Shown piece by piece: positions 11,818-24,605 of a DNA stretch of 64,000 bases (its first letter is position 1; each line of letters begins with the position of its first letter). A program made the position numbers and the translations under genes. The stretch is from Cynocephalus volans (lineage: Eukaryota; Chordata; Mammalia; Dermoptera; Cynocephalidae): assembly GCF_027409185.1 (NCBI RefSeq), contig NC_084472.1, forward strand, positions 20,942,524-21,006,523, read 5' to 3'. Under the pieces are notes generated by a model. The model was given only the letters and a program-made list of their open reading frames with translations, was not told the DNA's origin and did no database searches.

Positions 11818-12209
11818 TGTTGGCTAATATACCCTCCGCCAGAAAAGTAAAATGGCGTTAAAGAATGAGATACACAAAATGGCACCTGAGAAAGTTTCCT
11901 GGAAAACCCCACCCAGAAAAATCCCCTAGCTGCCACGTCACCTTCCTGCGCATGCAATTTTGCCCGCCTGGGAGAAAGTCCCAGCTCAGCTTAAACCCGG
12001 CTCGCTTCCCTCCCCTTCCTTCTTAGCCAATAGGAACAGTCCAGCTCAGCCTGACTGGATATAAAAGGCCCACCCCGACTCTCCCTGCTGCTGCTCCTGC
12101 TTTTGAGAGGGCAGCCCGCTTGTTCATTTTTCCTGCCTAATACACTTTGGTTGAGTCCCGGTCTCCTGGTGTGTCTTATTTTGCACTTGGGCTGCGGTTT
12201 TTCCTTTCA
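11818..12209 (+). repeat. ERV-A 3' LTR
   Basis: TG...CA ended, 392 bp, colinear with the 5' LTR. CCAAT is at 12027-12031 and TATAAAA at 12060-12066. It keeps a 'ggttgagtcccg' segment missing from the 5' copy. Confidence 0.95.
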
Positions 12210-12224
12210 GTCCCAACTAATAGA

Positions 12225-12538
12225 CTTTGGATTGTTTGACTTACAATTTTTCTACTTTACGATGGTGCAAAATGGCCACAATTTCTGCATAATGTACAGT
12301 ATTCAACAAATTACATGAGCTATTCAACACTTTATGTGAAATAGGCTTTGTGTTAGATGCCTTTGCCCAACTGTAGGTTAATGTAAGTGTTCTGAGCATG
12401 TTTATGGTAGGCTAGGTTAAGCTATGTGATGTTTGGTAGGTTAGGTGTATTAAACACATTTTCAACAATGAAATTTACAACTTATGATGAGTTTATCAGG
12501 ATGTAACCCCATGGTATGCCAAGGAGCATCTGTTCTTC
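12225..12538 (+). mobile_element. Old DNA-transposon remnant (Tigger/MER-like, uncertain)
   Basis: 'gacttacaatttttctactttacgatgg' at the left and 'caacttatgatgagtttatcaggatg...ggagcatctg' at the right are imperfect inverted versions of each other. The middle ('cccaactgtaggttaatgtaagtgttctgagcatg') is a stretch I recall from a widespread mammalian MER element. It is non-coding, and its left end abuts ERV-A. Confidence 0.55.
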
Positions 12539-13090
12539 ATTATAGGAACCCATGAATAAAATTTCTGTTCAAAATCTTGGCAAAAATGAATAAATTAATT
12601 AAAAAAAATTCACTATGAAATGAAAAAGATTGACCCAAAGAGTCAAATTGTTATATTCCTTCCTTTATGTTATATGAGTACAGTGCAATGTTATGTAATG
12701 ACATGGAGTGATTAATTACTGAATACATCCAATGGCAACATTTTGTAAGTAGAAATGCATGTATGAAACCTAGTTGGAAGGTGCCTGCGTTTTATAACAT
12801 CAGAAGCAACAGTCTCCTTAAAGACAAAGGCCTTTAACAGTTTAGGGTTCAAAGCACAACATGCAACTTAATTCAGAGGGTATTTTGGCAGCTCTTAATC
12901 TGAGCAAGAATAGGGGCTTTTGGAAAACAAGGCTTTAAGAAGCCTTGTCATTTTAAGGGTAAATTTTAATAGAATGCTAGAGTTTAAACTTTCACACTTT
13001 AAGCAAAAAATGAAAATCTTGAAATTACTGATTGATTCACAGTGGTTTTATGGAGAAAGTAATCTGTAATATCTGCAAGAAAACTTGGCA
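12539..13090. other. Intergenic
   Basis: AT-rich with no repeat family, ORF or RNA gene I can support. Confidence 0.4.
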
Positions 13091-13736
13091 CTGAGTGCAA
13101 AGATCTTATTATTTTTGAGCAAAGTATGGAAAGGTTCCAAGTAGGGCAGGGCAGGGAATGAGGGGCTTGGTCATTTCCAACAGCAGGCGCTTCCTTTTTT
13201 TTCTTCTTGACAGGCAGTGGACAGAGAACTGTTTTAATAACTCCTCCAAACGCTGTGTCAAAGCCTCACTGTGTGAGAGCTGAGCATTCTCTTTACAGTA
13301 TTTTATGGCACTGATCTCCTTAGCTGTAGCTGAACCCTGTGGGTAGCTGATGGGAGGCAGCTTCTCCTGTGGTTTCTGTCATGTCTTTCTCATCCCGAAG
13401 ATCATGCTTAGTCTCCACTAGGATGATGGGCATGTTAGGACAATGGTCATGATACCATGTCAGGATACCACTTTGCATAGATATTTTCAAATGATGCAGG
13501 ACTCACAATGGAAGAGCAAATTATGAATACATCTGTTTGTGAACAGAAATAGAGGGTATAATCCATCATAATCTTCTTTTCCAGCTATATTCCATGAGCC
13601 CAAATTCACTGGTTTTCCGTCTACCATGAGATTGGCAGCAGAGTTGTCAAGCAAGGGCACTGGTGTGTAACTGACCAGTAGACTAAGCTTCATCTACAGC
13701 TCTGTCTTCTGCCACCATGCACATGAGGGCCTACGT
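13090..13736 (-). pseudogene. RAC1P: RAC1 processed pseudogene
   Basis: RAC1 is a Rho-family small GTPase. Read on the minus strand, the segment is colinear with the whole RAC1 coding sequence without introns. The start codon position is ACG (13734-13736) and the second codon is a stop. The P-loop is destroyed. The following parts are readable: [20 protein letters not shown] (matching the switch II neighbourhood), CESCIIFEN and AKWYPDM. Later the frame shifts repeatedly. The polybasic tail survives as lysine codons near 13190-13205, and the stop position reads GAA (13175-13177). Similarity continues into the RAC1 3' UTR ('ttggaacctttccatactttgctcaaaaa'). Lack of introns plus 3' UTR indicates L1-mediated retroposition. 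RAC1 fits better than RAC2 or RAC3 because of the 3' UTR match. Confidence 0.9.
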
Positions 13737-14209
13737 CTGGGCTGCTTGCTGGTTGGCCATGGCTGGCTGATGGCTGGGCGCAGACAAAAGAATCAGTAGG
13801 TTCAATCTGCTGGGGTTCTGCCCACAACCATCTTGCACTCAGCGGATTGCAAGCTGAAGACCCCGCTAGGCACCACCCAAAGTGGGAAGAAAATCCCATG
13901 TTTGCATCTTAATGGGGATTCCTAAAGGCCAGAACATCTCTCTAGCGTAAAAGAAACAAACTTAACAATAGAATTGAGAGGGTAGGAAATGGTGGTCTAC
14001 TATGATTTGTCCAATGTAATGCAAATTACTCCAAGCAGTAAGCTGAGACTTGCATCAAAAGTAGTTTTGATGAAATGGGCTATGGGCATGTGCGTACCCA
14101 GGCTGGGGCTTACATCTCCAGGTATAAATAGCAATTTGAGTATAAGGCAAATTGGAATGCCTTTCTTAAAAGAAGGATTCAGCACAAAGCAGTAGAAGGA
14201 TCTAGAATT

Positions 14210-14435
14210 ATAGTTGCAGGACCAGGATTTAAATCCCACTTCTATTATGAATAAATCTGTGACTCTGGGCAAATGTTTTTTTTAAAATCTTTTTGAGCCT
14301 TAGTTTCAACATCTCTAAAGTAGAGATAATAATATCTACTTACCAGGATTACCACAAAGGTGTAAATCAATGAGATTAAATGGAAAAAAAAAAAGTAATG
14401 TGCCTTGCGAACTGTAAAGTAACTTGAAAATGAAA
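14210..14435 (+). repeat. MIR SINE remnant
   Basis: 'ccaggatttaaatcccacttc', 'ctgtgactctgggcaaatg', 'gccttagtttcaacatctc' and 'tagagataataatatctac' follow the sense MIR order, with an A-run interruption near 14383. Confidence 0.8.
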
Positions 14436-14439
14436 GTTA

Positions 14440-14500
14440 TTCATGCAACAAGCATTTGTTGAGGAACTATTGTGCACATAAACTGTTAGAACAATTTACC
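14440..14500 (-). repeat. L2 LINE tail
   Basis: 'tcatgcaacaagcatttgttgaggaactattgtgcac' is an inverted L2 3' end. Confidence 0.5.
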
Positions 14501-15019
14501 AGGTATATGTGTTTAAGTGTTTCACTCTGGTTTAGCCTACCAGTTGAGAAGTTTCAATGGGAAATATTTTTTTCTGAAATAATTTTATTCTATATAATAA
14601 TATTTCCTTATCCCATTGGCTGGATTTTAGAAATAGGTAAGGATTTTAAAACATCAAGAAGCATGAATATTTTCCAACACTTGCTCATTGATTGTATTAA
14701 TAAAGAGAGAACTGTGCCAAAGGTGCATGCTTCAGTGAGAAATAATAAGAGAAAATTGTTCACAGGGCTTACTTTGTTAAGTGCAATTAGGCTAGCCTGT
14801 AATTTTTGTATTAAACTGCTGGTAGTTGGGAACCAATATTTGGAGCTACTCATTAAATAAATTACCTAGATTAAGGAGTTTTCCATGATTATAAACACAG
14901 AGAAGGAAGGATGTCTTTAAAACCTGTGGTCTTTTATAATAAAGACTAATGCAAGGTTGCTGAACAGGTAGCTGTAGACACTGGCTGCAAGGCCCACAGA
15001 AACTCTAAACCAGGCTCCT

Positions 15020-15170
15020 CTAATCACAGGAGGGAATTACAGTGAGCTTGAAGTCAAGATGTTCTTCTGAATGTGTGTAACCTTTGGCTAGCATGTAAAC
15101 GTCCTGAATCTCAGTTTCTTAATCTCTAAAGAATAGTCTGAACACTGATCTGGACCGGGATGTCATGGGG
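15020..15170 (+). repeat. MIR-like remnant
   Basis: 'cttgaagtcaagatgttcttctg', 'tgtgtaacctttggc' and 'tctcagtttcttaatctctaaag' give a weak sense MIR. Confidence 0.45.
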
Positions 15171-15217
15171 GTCTGATTCAGGATGCCAGTTATGAGCAAA
15201 GCTGACTCAAAGAGGCC

Positions 15218-15380
15218 TGATGAGTTCTCAAATGTCAATATGCATAGATCACCTCGGGGTTTTGTTAAAATGCAGATTCTGGCTCAGCAGTGTGGACCCA
15301 ATTCTGCATTTCTGACAAGCCCCTAAGTGATCCTGATGCTGCTGGCCTACAGATCACACTTGGGGTGGTAAGGGCTTCAA
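15218..15380. mobile_element. MER5-like hAT DNA transposon
   Basis: 'gagttctcaaatgtcaatatgcatagatcacctcggggttttgttaaaatgcagattctggctcag' and the mirrored right half ('ttctgcatttctgacaagcccctaagtgatcctgatgctg') have the internal symmetry of MER5-type non-autonomous hAT-Charlie elements. No coding capacity. Confidence 0.7.
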
Positions 15381-15384
15381 CAAT

Positions 15385-16230
15385 AAGAAAATGTCAGCTC
15401 ATTTAACTCAAAGATCCAGGAAAAGTATTGGCCTCAGATAAGTCTTGTTTTGGCTGTTCAACAAAGTCATGAAAGTACTGGTTTCTTTTCACTTTCTCCT
15501 GTGTTCTGTAATGCTGGCTTCTCCTTTAGGTTGGCTCTTCTCATGGTGCCAAGACAGCTGCCTGCAGTTCCTGGGACTGCAGGTTCATACTTCCCTGGTT
15601 ATGGCCAGCAGAAAATTTCCCCCAGTATTACCAGCAAAAGTCTTAAGAGTCATTCTGATTGTACAGATGAAATAAAGTGATTGGTTTAACTACAAGTGGG
15701 GTTGAAGGTGGGATGAAATTCCCAGAACCGATGGAAATCAGGGCTATGAAAAGAGGAAAATGAGTGCTAGGGAGGCAACCAAGGAGTGTTCTCTGTAGAG
15801 TCAAATAAGATAAAGATTTTGATCAAATCTATTTAAACAAATGTTTTTTATATGTGATATATATGTAATAAACAGATGGTTTGCATATTTTCTCATCCAA
15901 TTTTGGAAACTTCTGAGTCAGGAAATATCAGCCATTTATGTCGGATCCAGCATTTGCCATAAAAAAGGTGCCAGGGTTGAAATAAAGTCCTCATCAGGAA
16001 GTTTCTCTCCATGGATGAATTTGTCCTCAGTTCCATGACAGTAGTGATGACATCATCAGCCTGCCAAATAAACTCAAGAATAATTCTGAGAAAGCAAGAA
16101 TTCTAGCCACATTCTTTCTCCCCAGTGCTCAGAGCACTGAAGCTTTTTACTGGCTTTGGAACTTTTGTGTAGACAGACAACTCAAAGAGACAGGACCCAG
16201 GATTTGCGGTACAGGGCAACGTCTATGTAC
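15385..16230. other. Intergenic
   Basis: Short ORFs of 60-76 codons without a domain; no repeat recognised. Confidence 0.4.
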
Positions 16231-18654
16231 ATGACAATGTTATTCATCGCTGGGTGTAGATGTTGCATATACTGGGTGAGGCTGCAGACCTGGATGTTGG
16301 CCTCTGCAAAGCCTAAGCCAACCTTTTAGGTGGTGTGTAGTTAATAATTTAAACTTACCCAGAGAATAAAAGAGTTTTATTAAAATTGAGAGTAGTCTTG
16401 GGAACCCCTGAAATTCCAACTGGTGTCAGAAATGCGGATGGTCTTGTAGACTATACACCCTAACTTCTTAGTTGATGTCAGAAGTAAGATTCCCTAGAAT
16501 GATGCTGACTCACTGAAATGTGGTTTGGGAAGAAGGTTGAGAAGGCTGGGGCTGAAGAAGCTTTGACTCCTGAATGACTACCTGATCAACTATGGAATGA
16601 AATTACGTGTGTGTGGCAGTCAGTTACTAGAGGTAAGTTACCAATGGAATTTAGAGATGGATCCAACTCCCAAGTAGTGAGCTCACTGAATATATAAGGA
16701 AATGTGATATAATAAGAAATAAGATAAATGTACAATTTCTTGGCTATTGTTATCTGTAGCAGCTAAAATAAAAATGATAGAGAGCCTTGGGGCAGTTCTT
16801 GTCTCTGTATGAAGCTCAGATTTTGGCCAATCTGAGTTATGGCTACTAGTCTCAGGGCTGCTATCAAAGGGAAAATTATGCTGGGACTGCAGGTAGCACC
16901 TCTGTGGCCTCTGTTCACCAGGAAGACACCAAGTGGGAAAATGGCAAAACCAAGGAAATGGTGAAACCAGAATGTATAGTGTAAAGGAGTTGTTTCATTT
17001 TGTGCATTAGTATTATCAGCTTTCTGAAGAATCTTTACTAAAATGGGTTGTGAATGACTGACTTAGGGGAGGTTTCTTTGGTTCTGAATACTGCAGAGTG
17101 GAAGAGCATGTCTGGGTTGATAAAAGACCCAGCTTACTATTGAATAATCACAGATGGCTATATGTACTCTAGATACACAGCAGGTTGTTTCTGAGAGGAC
17201 AGCTAGCCTGTGGACTGAATAAAAGCCACTGTAAAGTTAGTTTACCCTGAGAAGGGGAACTTTACAACTCTCCCTGCAAATGCCATGTGGAACATCCCAG
17301 GTAAAGTGGCTGGTATACTTTGTATGCAAGCCATACTAAATAGGCTTTCTGATGATCTGGGTATTTATTCACTGGATATACCCCTTACCCAAAGTCTGGT
17401 AAGTGCTGTGATTAAGGGGGCCCCTTTTGCATCTACACCCCATGTAACATTGTCACTGCAATATCAATCAACAGTCTGAGAAGCCTTTCAGATTTGTTGT
17501 CTCATCTTCCATTATGGGTTTTGCAGATGCTGAAAAAATATAGGGTGGCTTACAAGAAAATGGGAAAAGACAAAAGAAAGAGTCAAGGGAGTCAACCCAG
17601 CAGGGTGGAAATCTTTAGATGGTTATTAAGAAATGAGATGAACAAGGCAGACATTGAAGGGTTGAAACAGAGATCTTAATGCAGCACTATCGGAGGTTGG
17701 GTGGACCAGTGGGGGCCTCTGCTGGTTCCCCAACACTAAAAGCCCCTAATGAATCTGCTCTACTTACCCAGGTTTGGAGGAATTTGAAAACTTGGAAGGC
17801 AAAAATGACAAATTGAATTTGCTTTTAATGAGAAGCGGCATTTGGGGGAAAAGGACTTATTAACTGGAATAAGCAGATTAGAGGGAATTCTCTTCCAGGT
17901 GGAAGGCAGGGGGTGGGAGTCAGCCTGGAAAGGTGATGAGGCCTTATGAAGTGGGTCAGGCAGACTCAACATCTAATGCGGGATAATGCTAGAATCCAGC
18001 ATTGGGAAACGGCTTGTACCCTGACCCAACACAGTCTCTTGACTATTTTAATACAGATGGAGGCAATGGCCCTCTGTCCTACCTGCTGAGGCCCAAGAGG
18101 CACACCTGCGGGAATCTTACAGCCTTCCAAACCTATAGAAGTCCTCTAGGGACACTTATAATTTACAACAATGCACTGTGACTGCCCCTGTTTCTAGAAT
18201 AGATCAAAATAAGTCATAACTTGTAGTACAGTTATCAGAGATAGGAACTATTCTGAGTATCACCCTTAGTAGAGGAGTGAGATGGGCTCTACTACATAAT
18301 AGCACACAGTGGAAACTGGTCATAGTACAAGCCTGTGAACTGAGACAGGGTGAATGGCTTTGTCTGCAACTGACTTGAACCCTAGAAATAACCAGACCAT
18401 GACCAATTGCTATGGCACCTATTCATAGTAATATATGGTATATGGGCAAGAAATGATTGTGTTGTGAAGGCATAGCAAATATCCCTGTAATTCTTAGTGA
18501 TTTGTTCTGTAATGAAACAGAATTTTACCAAGGCCATACTGTCTTAGGATATAACACTGGCATTTTTGGTAAGAGACAACTACCTTATATACATAGGTCT
18601 TATAATAATATTGATATTATAATCAAATGTATTGGGAGACAGTCTAACAATATG

Positions 18655-19075
18655 ATTTATGACGGAGACTTTGGACCACATGGCATCTGCTCTATCTCTG
18701 GAAGGGCTCCAGAAGGGCTGGAGACTAAAGATATCAGCTTGACCTCTGGAGGGGCTGAAAAAAAAGGTCAGCCATGTTGAAGTTGCCCATGTCTCCATGA
18801 TAAGACGCTGGACACCAGGGCTTGGGTGAGCTTCCTGACTGGCAATATTTCATGCATAATGTCACACATTATTTCCAGAAAAGTTAACAATGCACACAAA
18901 TCTGTGAGGAGAAGACAACTGGAAGCTCCGTGGTTGGAAACCTCCTGGACTCTGTTCCACATGTCTCTTCCCTTGGCTGATTTTAATCTACATTCTTTCA
19001 CTGTAATAAACCGTAACCATGATTATGACAGCTTTCAGTAAATCAAAACCAAGGGTGGTCTTGGGAACCCTTGAA
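18655..19075 (+). repeat. ERVL-class LTR
   Basis: Contains 'ttccagaaaagttaacaatgcacacaaatctgtgagga', 'gttggaaacctcctggactctg' and 'ctgtaataaaccgtaaccatgat', which I recognise as an ERVL-group LTR 3' half. The AATAAA is the likely poly(A) signal. Boundaries approximate. Confidence 0.6.
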
Positions 19076-19084
19076 CTCTGCAGT

Positions 19085-19102
19085 TGGTGTCAGAAATGAG
19101 GG
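19085..19102 (+). other. ERVL-type primer binding site (tRNA-Leu)
   Basis: TGGTGTCAGAAATGAGGG follows the LTR end by a few bases and matches the tRNA-Leu complement over its first 11 bases. A sister site lies at 16421-16438. Confidence 0.5.
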
Positions 19103-19145
19103 TGTCCTGTGGGATTACCCCCTAACTTCACAGGTGCATTTTCTG

Positions 19146-21740
19146 ACTTTATTCAGACCCTTCTTTCCTCTACCCAACACCACATCTACTTTTTCACGTG
19201 TGTCTCTGCTACAGACATTATCCTTTGAATGGTTCCTTAGATGCCATTACAACTATGGTATAATCCGTAGTAAAGCGTCATTAAGATGTTAATACAGATG
19301 TATGTGTGAATTAAAAAGTGACTTTAAATGCACAGTAACCAATTTACTTCACATTAATAATTCAGGTATTTTTATTTGTTTCTAAACAAAAAGTGAAGAG
19401 GACTCAGTCCACAGAGCAGTTGTAATAGAGTGTACACCTTTTATTAAACCAAAATAGAATCTTTTAAAGTTCTTGGATTATGAAAGTCACCCCAATTCAC
19501 TTCTTTTTTTCTATGAAGTTTCTTTTTTTAAAATTTTTTTTCCTCAGACTCAAGTCAGATACTGGCAGCTGACCCACCCTTCTCTCCTTCATCTTACCCT
19601 GTGCTGAAAGAGGAATACTATCCCTTTTAATAGGAAGTCAAACCCACCCCTAGGCAGAGCACTGTTTATTCTTTTCCATCTGTTTCAAATAAGTGTGGCA
19701 AAGTTATTGGAGATGAAAGAAAGAAAAAAAGAAAGAAAGTGGCAAGGAACGCTGCATAAATAATTTTCAAGGACTCAAACTGCACATTATGAGAATCTTT
19801 ATGCTTGAGAATACTGGGTATCTGTGATTCACAAAGCACTTTACGAACTAATATCCTTGGTCCCCATTTTGTAACTGCCCTACTCTACTGCCCCCCGAAA
19901 AAAAAGACAGAGGTGGGGCACTAAGAAAAAACATTATTAGAATCATGGAGGAACCGTGAAGAGGGCCAGATACAGAGCCAGTTACCCTGGCAACATTTTT
20001 CTGTTTTTCCATTTTTGCATCCCGTGGTATTGGATTTCTGTTGTGGTTATTTATGATCGTATATTCAGCTTTTGCAGTACGTCACGGGCGTTTGACTACA
20101 GATTTGGCTGTCTCTCTCTCTTAATTCTCCTTTCGCTAATTTCATTGTGTCAGCTGTAGCTCTTCAGGAAAACCTGGTTATATGACATTCTAAACATAGA
20201 AAGTACACGAAAGCACCTGGTGACAATCTGTGTGCAAAATGATTGTTCACTTAAAAAAAAATTCATGAAATTCTTTTAATTAGCCCTTCTAGGTCACCAC
20301 AAATGATTTAATTAATTAAAAAAATTACAGACAAGTTTGGGAAACATTTCTATTTCAAAAAGCAATTTTCAAACTTGCTGATCCTCATTTTTTACCCAAC
20401 TTTTGTGTGAGATTACGAGAAAATCATTTGAAATATAAAATAATTGTGCAATATGTATAAGTATACAATGAAATAATTTAATAATATACAAAATTGAAAT
20501 TAATATAAATTTTGTATGCTTATAGTCTTTGCAGAAACATAGAACAAATACAAAACTTTGAATTATATGCCCTCCAGTATCCTCCCCAAAATGGATGCCC
20601 TCCAAAATATCCTACTCAATATGAAATTCAAAAGACCATCTTTACCTTAATGTGTCTGGTGATTTTTCTTCTGGAAGGAAGTTCTCTTTGTAAAATAACT
20701 GTGGTGCTGACCGTATAGATATTTGCATCTGGCAAGAATTTATGACCGAGAAACTGCATTTGCGTGTCTTTGTCTTTGGGTGGCATGAAGACACCATGCG
20801 TTTGCCAAGGTCATCTCAATTCTTTCTCATTAGCTTATCAAGAAGAATTAATTTATCAAGTAGAATTACTCAATGCCAATGAGATTCTGAAATCTCACAA
20901 CTATACTCAATTATAAGTTATGCTACTTATTCACACAATCCAGAATTTACATGGGTTAATTTTTTTATTAGATAATCATAAAAATGAAAACACAAAATTA
21001 AAAAAACAAAACAGAAATTGAGGACTGCAAAGGTGATCATGTGGGACCCGGCGTGAAAAACATTCTTTTAAAAGGTGAAAGATTTATACGATCTGAAGAG
21101 AAACCAGAGTATAAAAAAAAAATTCTTTTAAAGATGCACGGGCATATGCATTTTGATTTAACAACACTTCATCTACTAATAGTTCTCATCATGAAGCAAT
21201 TTAAATATTTCACTGGGTCATTATAAGAATTAATGAAGTGTTGGATGTGAAAACATTTTGCAAGTTATATGGCGTTGTAAGTATGTAGTTAATTTTTTCT
21301 ATCTCTTTCATTTCCTTTTTCCTCAAAGCCTATCTAAGATGCACGCAGTCTTATTGATATATTTCCCTTTTAAAGTTTTTTGCTTTTGTCTTTTTTATTA
21401 GAGAATTGATCTGCTGTCATCCATTACTTCAGAAACAAACTTCACCTGACTACCTACCACACTGACACATACTAAGTGATAGACCCTTCATGATTTCCTG
21501 GATGTTTGGCAAAGTATTTGAAATAACAGTCAATCAAAAAGAAGGCTTCTTGAAAACCTCTTTTTGGAGTCTGAGGTTTTAACTTATTCCACTGCATCTG
21601 ATCACTGTGCTACCTGTCAAGTAATATATGGGGGCAGTAAACGGGGCTGAGGATTATGTGTGTAGGGAACAAAAGTACTTCATAACAATCTCTGCTAATT
21701 GCACTTAGAGGAGAAGGGGAAAGGGACCCAACCATCAGGG
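19146..21740. other. Intergenic, AT-rich
   Basis: About 2.6 kb of low G+C with a short GAAA-rich microsatellite (19722-19742). No ORF with a domain and no repeat family I can name. Confidence 0.45.
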
Positions 21741-21741
21741 T

Positions 21742-21920
21742 ATGTTATACTCCAAATACTTAATGTACACTGTCTGTATTGTTGGAATTATTTCCCCATT
21801 GTGCAGGGAGGAAACTCAGAGATTCAGAGAAGTTCAGTAACTTGCCTAAACACACAGAAGGAGCTCGAGCAAGATTTGACCCCAGGCCCTGATTTCCAAG
21901 TGCACTTTATTTGCTTATGC
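21742..21920 (-). repeat. MIR SINE remnant
   Basis: 'ttccccattgtgcagggaggaaactcagagattcagagaagttcagtaacttgcctaaac' is an antisense MIR core. Confidence 0.8.
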
Positions 21921-22294
21921 CTGGCTATAGAAGAGTGAGTGACAACGCAGGGGACAGTGAACCAGGGTGTTGGGCAGAGGAGACACAGCTTCTCAGGCTA
22001 GCATTTGCCAAATCACTCGTGGCCTCAGATCCCGTTTTGCAAGGCAGAATTTACTGCTTCCTCCCTTCCTTAGTTATATCTTCATTCCTCTGTCATCAGC
22101 GCCATCGTGTCAGGTTCTTCCCAGCAAACTAGCTGGCTGTGAAGACTTGCTCTGAGACTGGTTTTCTCTTTCTCACAATAGAATTGACCTGGAGTTAGAC
22201 TCTTGAGTCCTTGAAGCTGAGCACAGGTGTGGGCCACAGTTTGTCTGGCTCCCACTAACCAGCCCTGGTGACTCTGATAGAACAGTAAGAACAA

Positions 22295-22500
22295 TACAAA
22301 TGCTAACATTTGCTGAGTGATAACAGTTAGCCAGGCACAGTGCTAACTACCTTTTGTGTATTCTCTCATTTCATCCTCCTAAGTATCCCCTGTTAATATC
22401 TATTGTTATTGCCATTTTACAGATGAGAAAACTGAGGCACAGAAAGATCCAGCAATTTGCCCAAGGTTACACAGCTGTAATAAGGCCATAGTAGACTACA
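22295..22500 (-). repeat. MIR SINE, well preserved
   Basis: 'gccaggcacagtgctaactac', 'ttattgccattttacagatgagaaaactgaggcacag' and 'cccaaggttacacagct' give an almost complete antisense MIR. Confidence 0.9.
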
Positions 22501-22844
22501 ATCCATTGTCCTTTCCGAATAAACTTGGGTGAGTTGCTATGACCGTGGATTCCTCGGTATGTGCTGTGTTTATCTGATCTCTGGCCACCAGGTGCAAAGC
22601 GCTGGTCCAGGAATCAGGTGTTCAACTTTCCATGCAGCTCCCACAGTGCAGAGCAGATCTGAGCAAACAGCAAGTGTTTAGTGAATGGGGTTGACTTTTA
22701 TTGCATGAAAAACTAATGTCCAGGTGACTGCTTGTGAAGGCAGAGAGAAGCAGCTCATTCTAAGTGTCATATTGATGCCTCTGGAGTATATCAAAAGGAA
22801 ACCAGACCTTGTTTCAGGCAAACTAAAGTAACATCAACTACTCT

Positions 22845-23206
22845 TATGGGCCGAATTATGTCCCCCCTACCCCAGAATTCATATGTTGAAGTCCTGATCC
22901 CCTACACCTCAGAATGTCACTGTATTTGGAGATAGGGTTTTTAAAGAAGCGATTAAAGTTAAATGAAGTCAATAAGGTGGGCCCTAATTCAAGATAACTG
23001 GTGTTCTTATAAGAAGAGGAGATGAGACACAGACACACAAAGGGAAAGACTGTGTGAAGGCACAGGGAGAAGACAGCCATCTGCAAGCCAAGGAGAGAGA
23101 CCACAGAAGAAACCAACACTGCTGACACCTTACGAAAGAAATACCTGTGGTTTAAGCTACCCAGTCTGTGGCACTTTGTTACAGCAGCCCTAGCAAACTG
23201 ATACAG
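22845..23206 (+). mobile_element. MLT1-type MaLR solo LTR
   Basis: Starts around 'tatgggccgaattatgtccccc', runs through 'agaattcatatgttgaagtcctgatcc', 'cttataagaagaggagatgagaca' and 'gaagacagccatctgcaagcc', and ends 'cccagtctgtggcactttgttacagcagccctagcaaactgatacag'. The colinear order is diagnostic of MLT1 LTRs. No clean target duplication seen. Confidence 0.85.
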
Positions 23207-23424
23207 ATGCCATTTGGGCATAAAGATAAGTGAGTGGTGCCTGCCTCTCTTTGCTTGTGGGAAGGGGAGTTGGTTGGCACATGGGCTGCCATTTGGGGCA
23301 GACACACCACAATTCTGGAGGTGCTCTCTCTTTTGGGAACTGCCCAGAGAGGAGGAGGATATGAGCTGGGGTCGGGGGTGGAGGGAGGTTCCACAACAGT
23401 CTGACACCAATTTGTTAGAGTATG

Positions 23425-23900
23425 TTTACTTGTTCACCCAACACATACTGACTGTCCACCTATTTAGTATGTGCCCACCACTGTGTTGGGCCTGGGGACA
23501 AACAGTGATCTAGACAGGCCACACGCAGGTACCAAGGAGCTGATGGTGTATTGGCACAGCAATAGTGTGGCAAACACCAGGCTCCATCCTTGGAGGCAGC
23601 AGGTGCAGCATGTGGGGCAAGGGAAGGCTTGCCAGAGCACTGGCTCCATGACAGCCCCGAGGACACAGGAGCAGCAGCTAGCCGGGCAGGGAGGCGAGCA
23701 AGCAGGGACAGGGAGAGGGTCTGTGAGACTTGCAGGAGAATGAGAGCGTGACATTTGAGAAACTGAAAGGAGTTTGACCTGATTACAGAACTCAGTGGAA
23801 TGCATGGCAGGGAGTCAGAGAGATGGAGTCAAAGCAGAGGCCCCAAGCTCTGCTGTCTTAGATAATGGAGGTCATCGGGGGACGGGATGCGGGTCACTGG
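23425..23900 (-). repeat. L2 LINE fragment
   Basis: 'cacccaacacatactgactgtcc', 'tgtgttgggcctggggacaaac' and 'aggagctgatggtgtattgg', followed by a G-rich part ending in 'gaaaggagtttgacctgatt', look like an inverted L2 3' region. ORFs here are non-coding shadows. Confidence 0.65.
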
Positions 23901-24454
23901 GGTGTGTGCGCATGTGTGTGTGCATTGTCACCCAAAGGTATTTTAACTGGCTCACATCTAATTTGCCCTTGCCAAACACGGTGCATTTGAGCATGTTTTG
24001 AATCCCACCGCCCAATACATTGCCCTGCATGTAGGCAAGCAGCAAGTTTTTCTAAACCTGGATGACCTTCCTAGCCCCCAAGTCCCTAGAGAAGCAAAGT
24101 CTTTTCAAAATTTCCCCGAAGTTCTTCTCCCGACGGTCTCTGTGGGGTTCTTCCTGGCCTGTGGACTCAGTCTTCTTGTTCACTTTCTCTGCGTGAAGCA
24201 GTTATTATCAATCAGCATGTTACACTTTCCATTCCTTTTTTTTCATCCTCTCCTTGTTCTTGGTTTGAAAAAGGGATGACAGCCTAATGTGTTGAGGTAA
24301 TAATTTATGCCTTTGCTTTCACTGCAAGAAGAGGCTGAATGGAATTATTAGTGTTTCTTCTGCTTCCCTCCCAAGAAGGAAGCCAAATTTTGTTCTGAGT
24401 TTTGAGCTTCTGGCCTCAGGGAGTTGTCATTAAGTGCTTTTGTGCCAAGACCAA

Positions 24455-24605
24455 AAAAATATTATACATTAAAGTTGTGTGACACTGGGGAGTTACTTAA
24501 TCTAAGCCTCAGACTTTCCCATCTGGGAAATGGGGATAATTATGATGCTGTTTCATAGGTTTGTTGGCAGGATAAAGTAAGGTGGTGCCTGAAAAGTTCT
24601 ATGAC
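24455..24605 (+). repeat. MIR SINE remnant
   Basis: 'tgtgtgacactggggagttacttaatctaagcctcag', 'tcccatctgggaaatggggataat' and 'cataggtttgttggcaggataaa' are a sense MIR. Confidence 0.85.

Larger units (their letters stand above)
8136..12214 (+). mobile_element. ERV-A: endogenous class I (gamma-like) provirus, pol-deleted
   Basis: Two LTRs of 383 and 392 bp in the same orientation enclose 3.3 kb carrying gag, pro and env remnants in retroviral order. The flanks GTTCC (8136-8140) and GTCCC (12210-12214) look like a 5-bp target-site duplication with one later change. The primer site fits tRNA-His, as in the HERV-H-like group. Reverse transcriptase, RNase H and integrase are absent, so the copy is not autonomous. 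The LTRs differ at roughly 10% of positions by eye, which implies an old insertion. Confidence 0.9.
16230..19145 (+). mobile_element. ERVL-class endogenous retroviral element
   Basis: An LTR-end-like segment (about 16235-16415, with 'gagaataaaag' and 'gtagtcttgggaacccctgaaattc') is followed at 16421 by TGGTGTCAGAA, whose 11 bases match a tRNA-Leu primer site as used by ERVL. Internal sequence to about 18650 is colinear with an ERVL-like gag region. A small surviving piece near 17500-17679 reads KMGKDKRKSQ...VEIFRWLLRNEMNK. At about 18655-19060 comes an LTR with the polyadenylation signal AATAAA near 19002 and the same 'ggtggtcttgggaaccc' edge, followed by a second TGGTGTCAGAA at 19085. No intact gene remains. 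Confidence 0.65.
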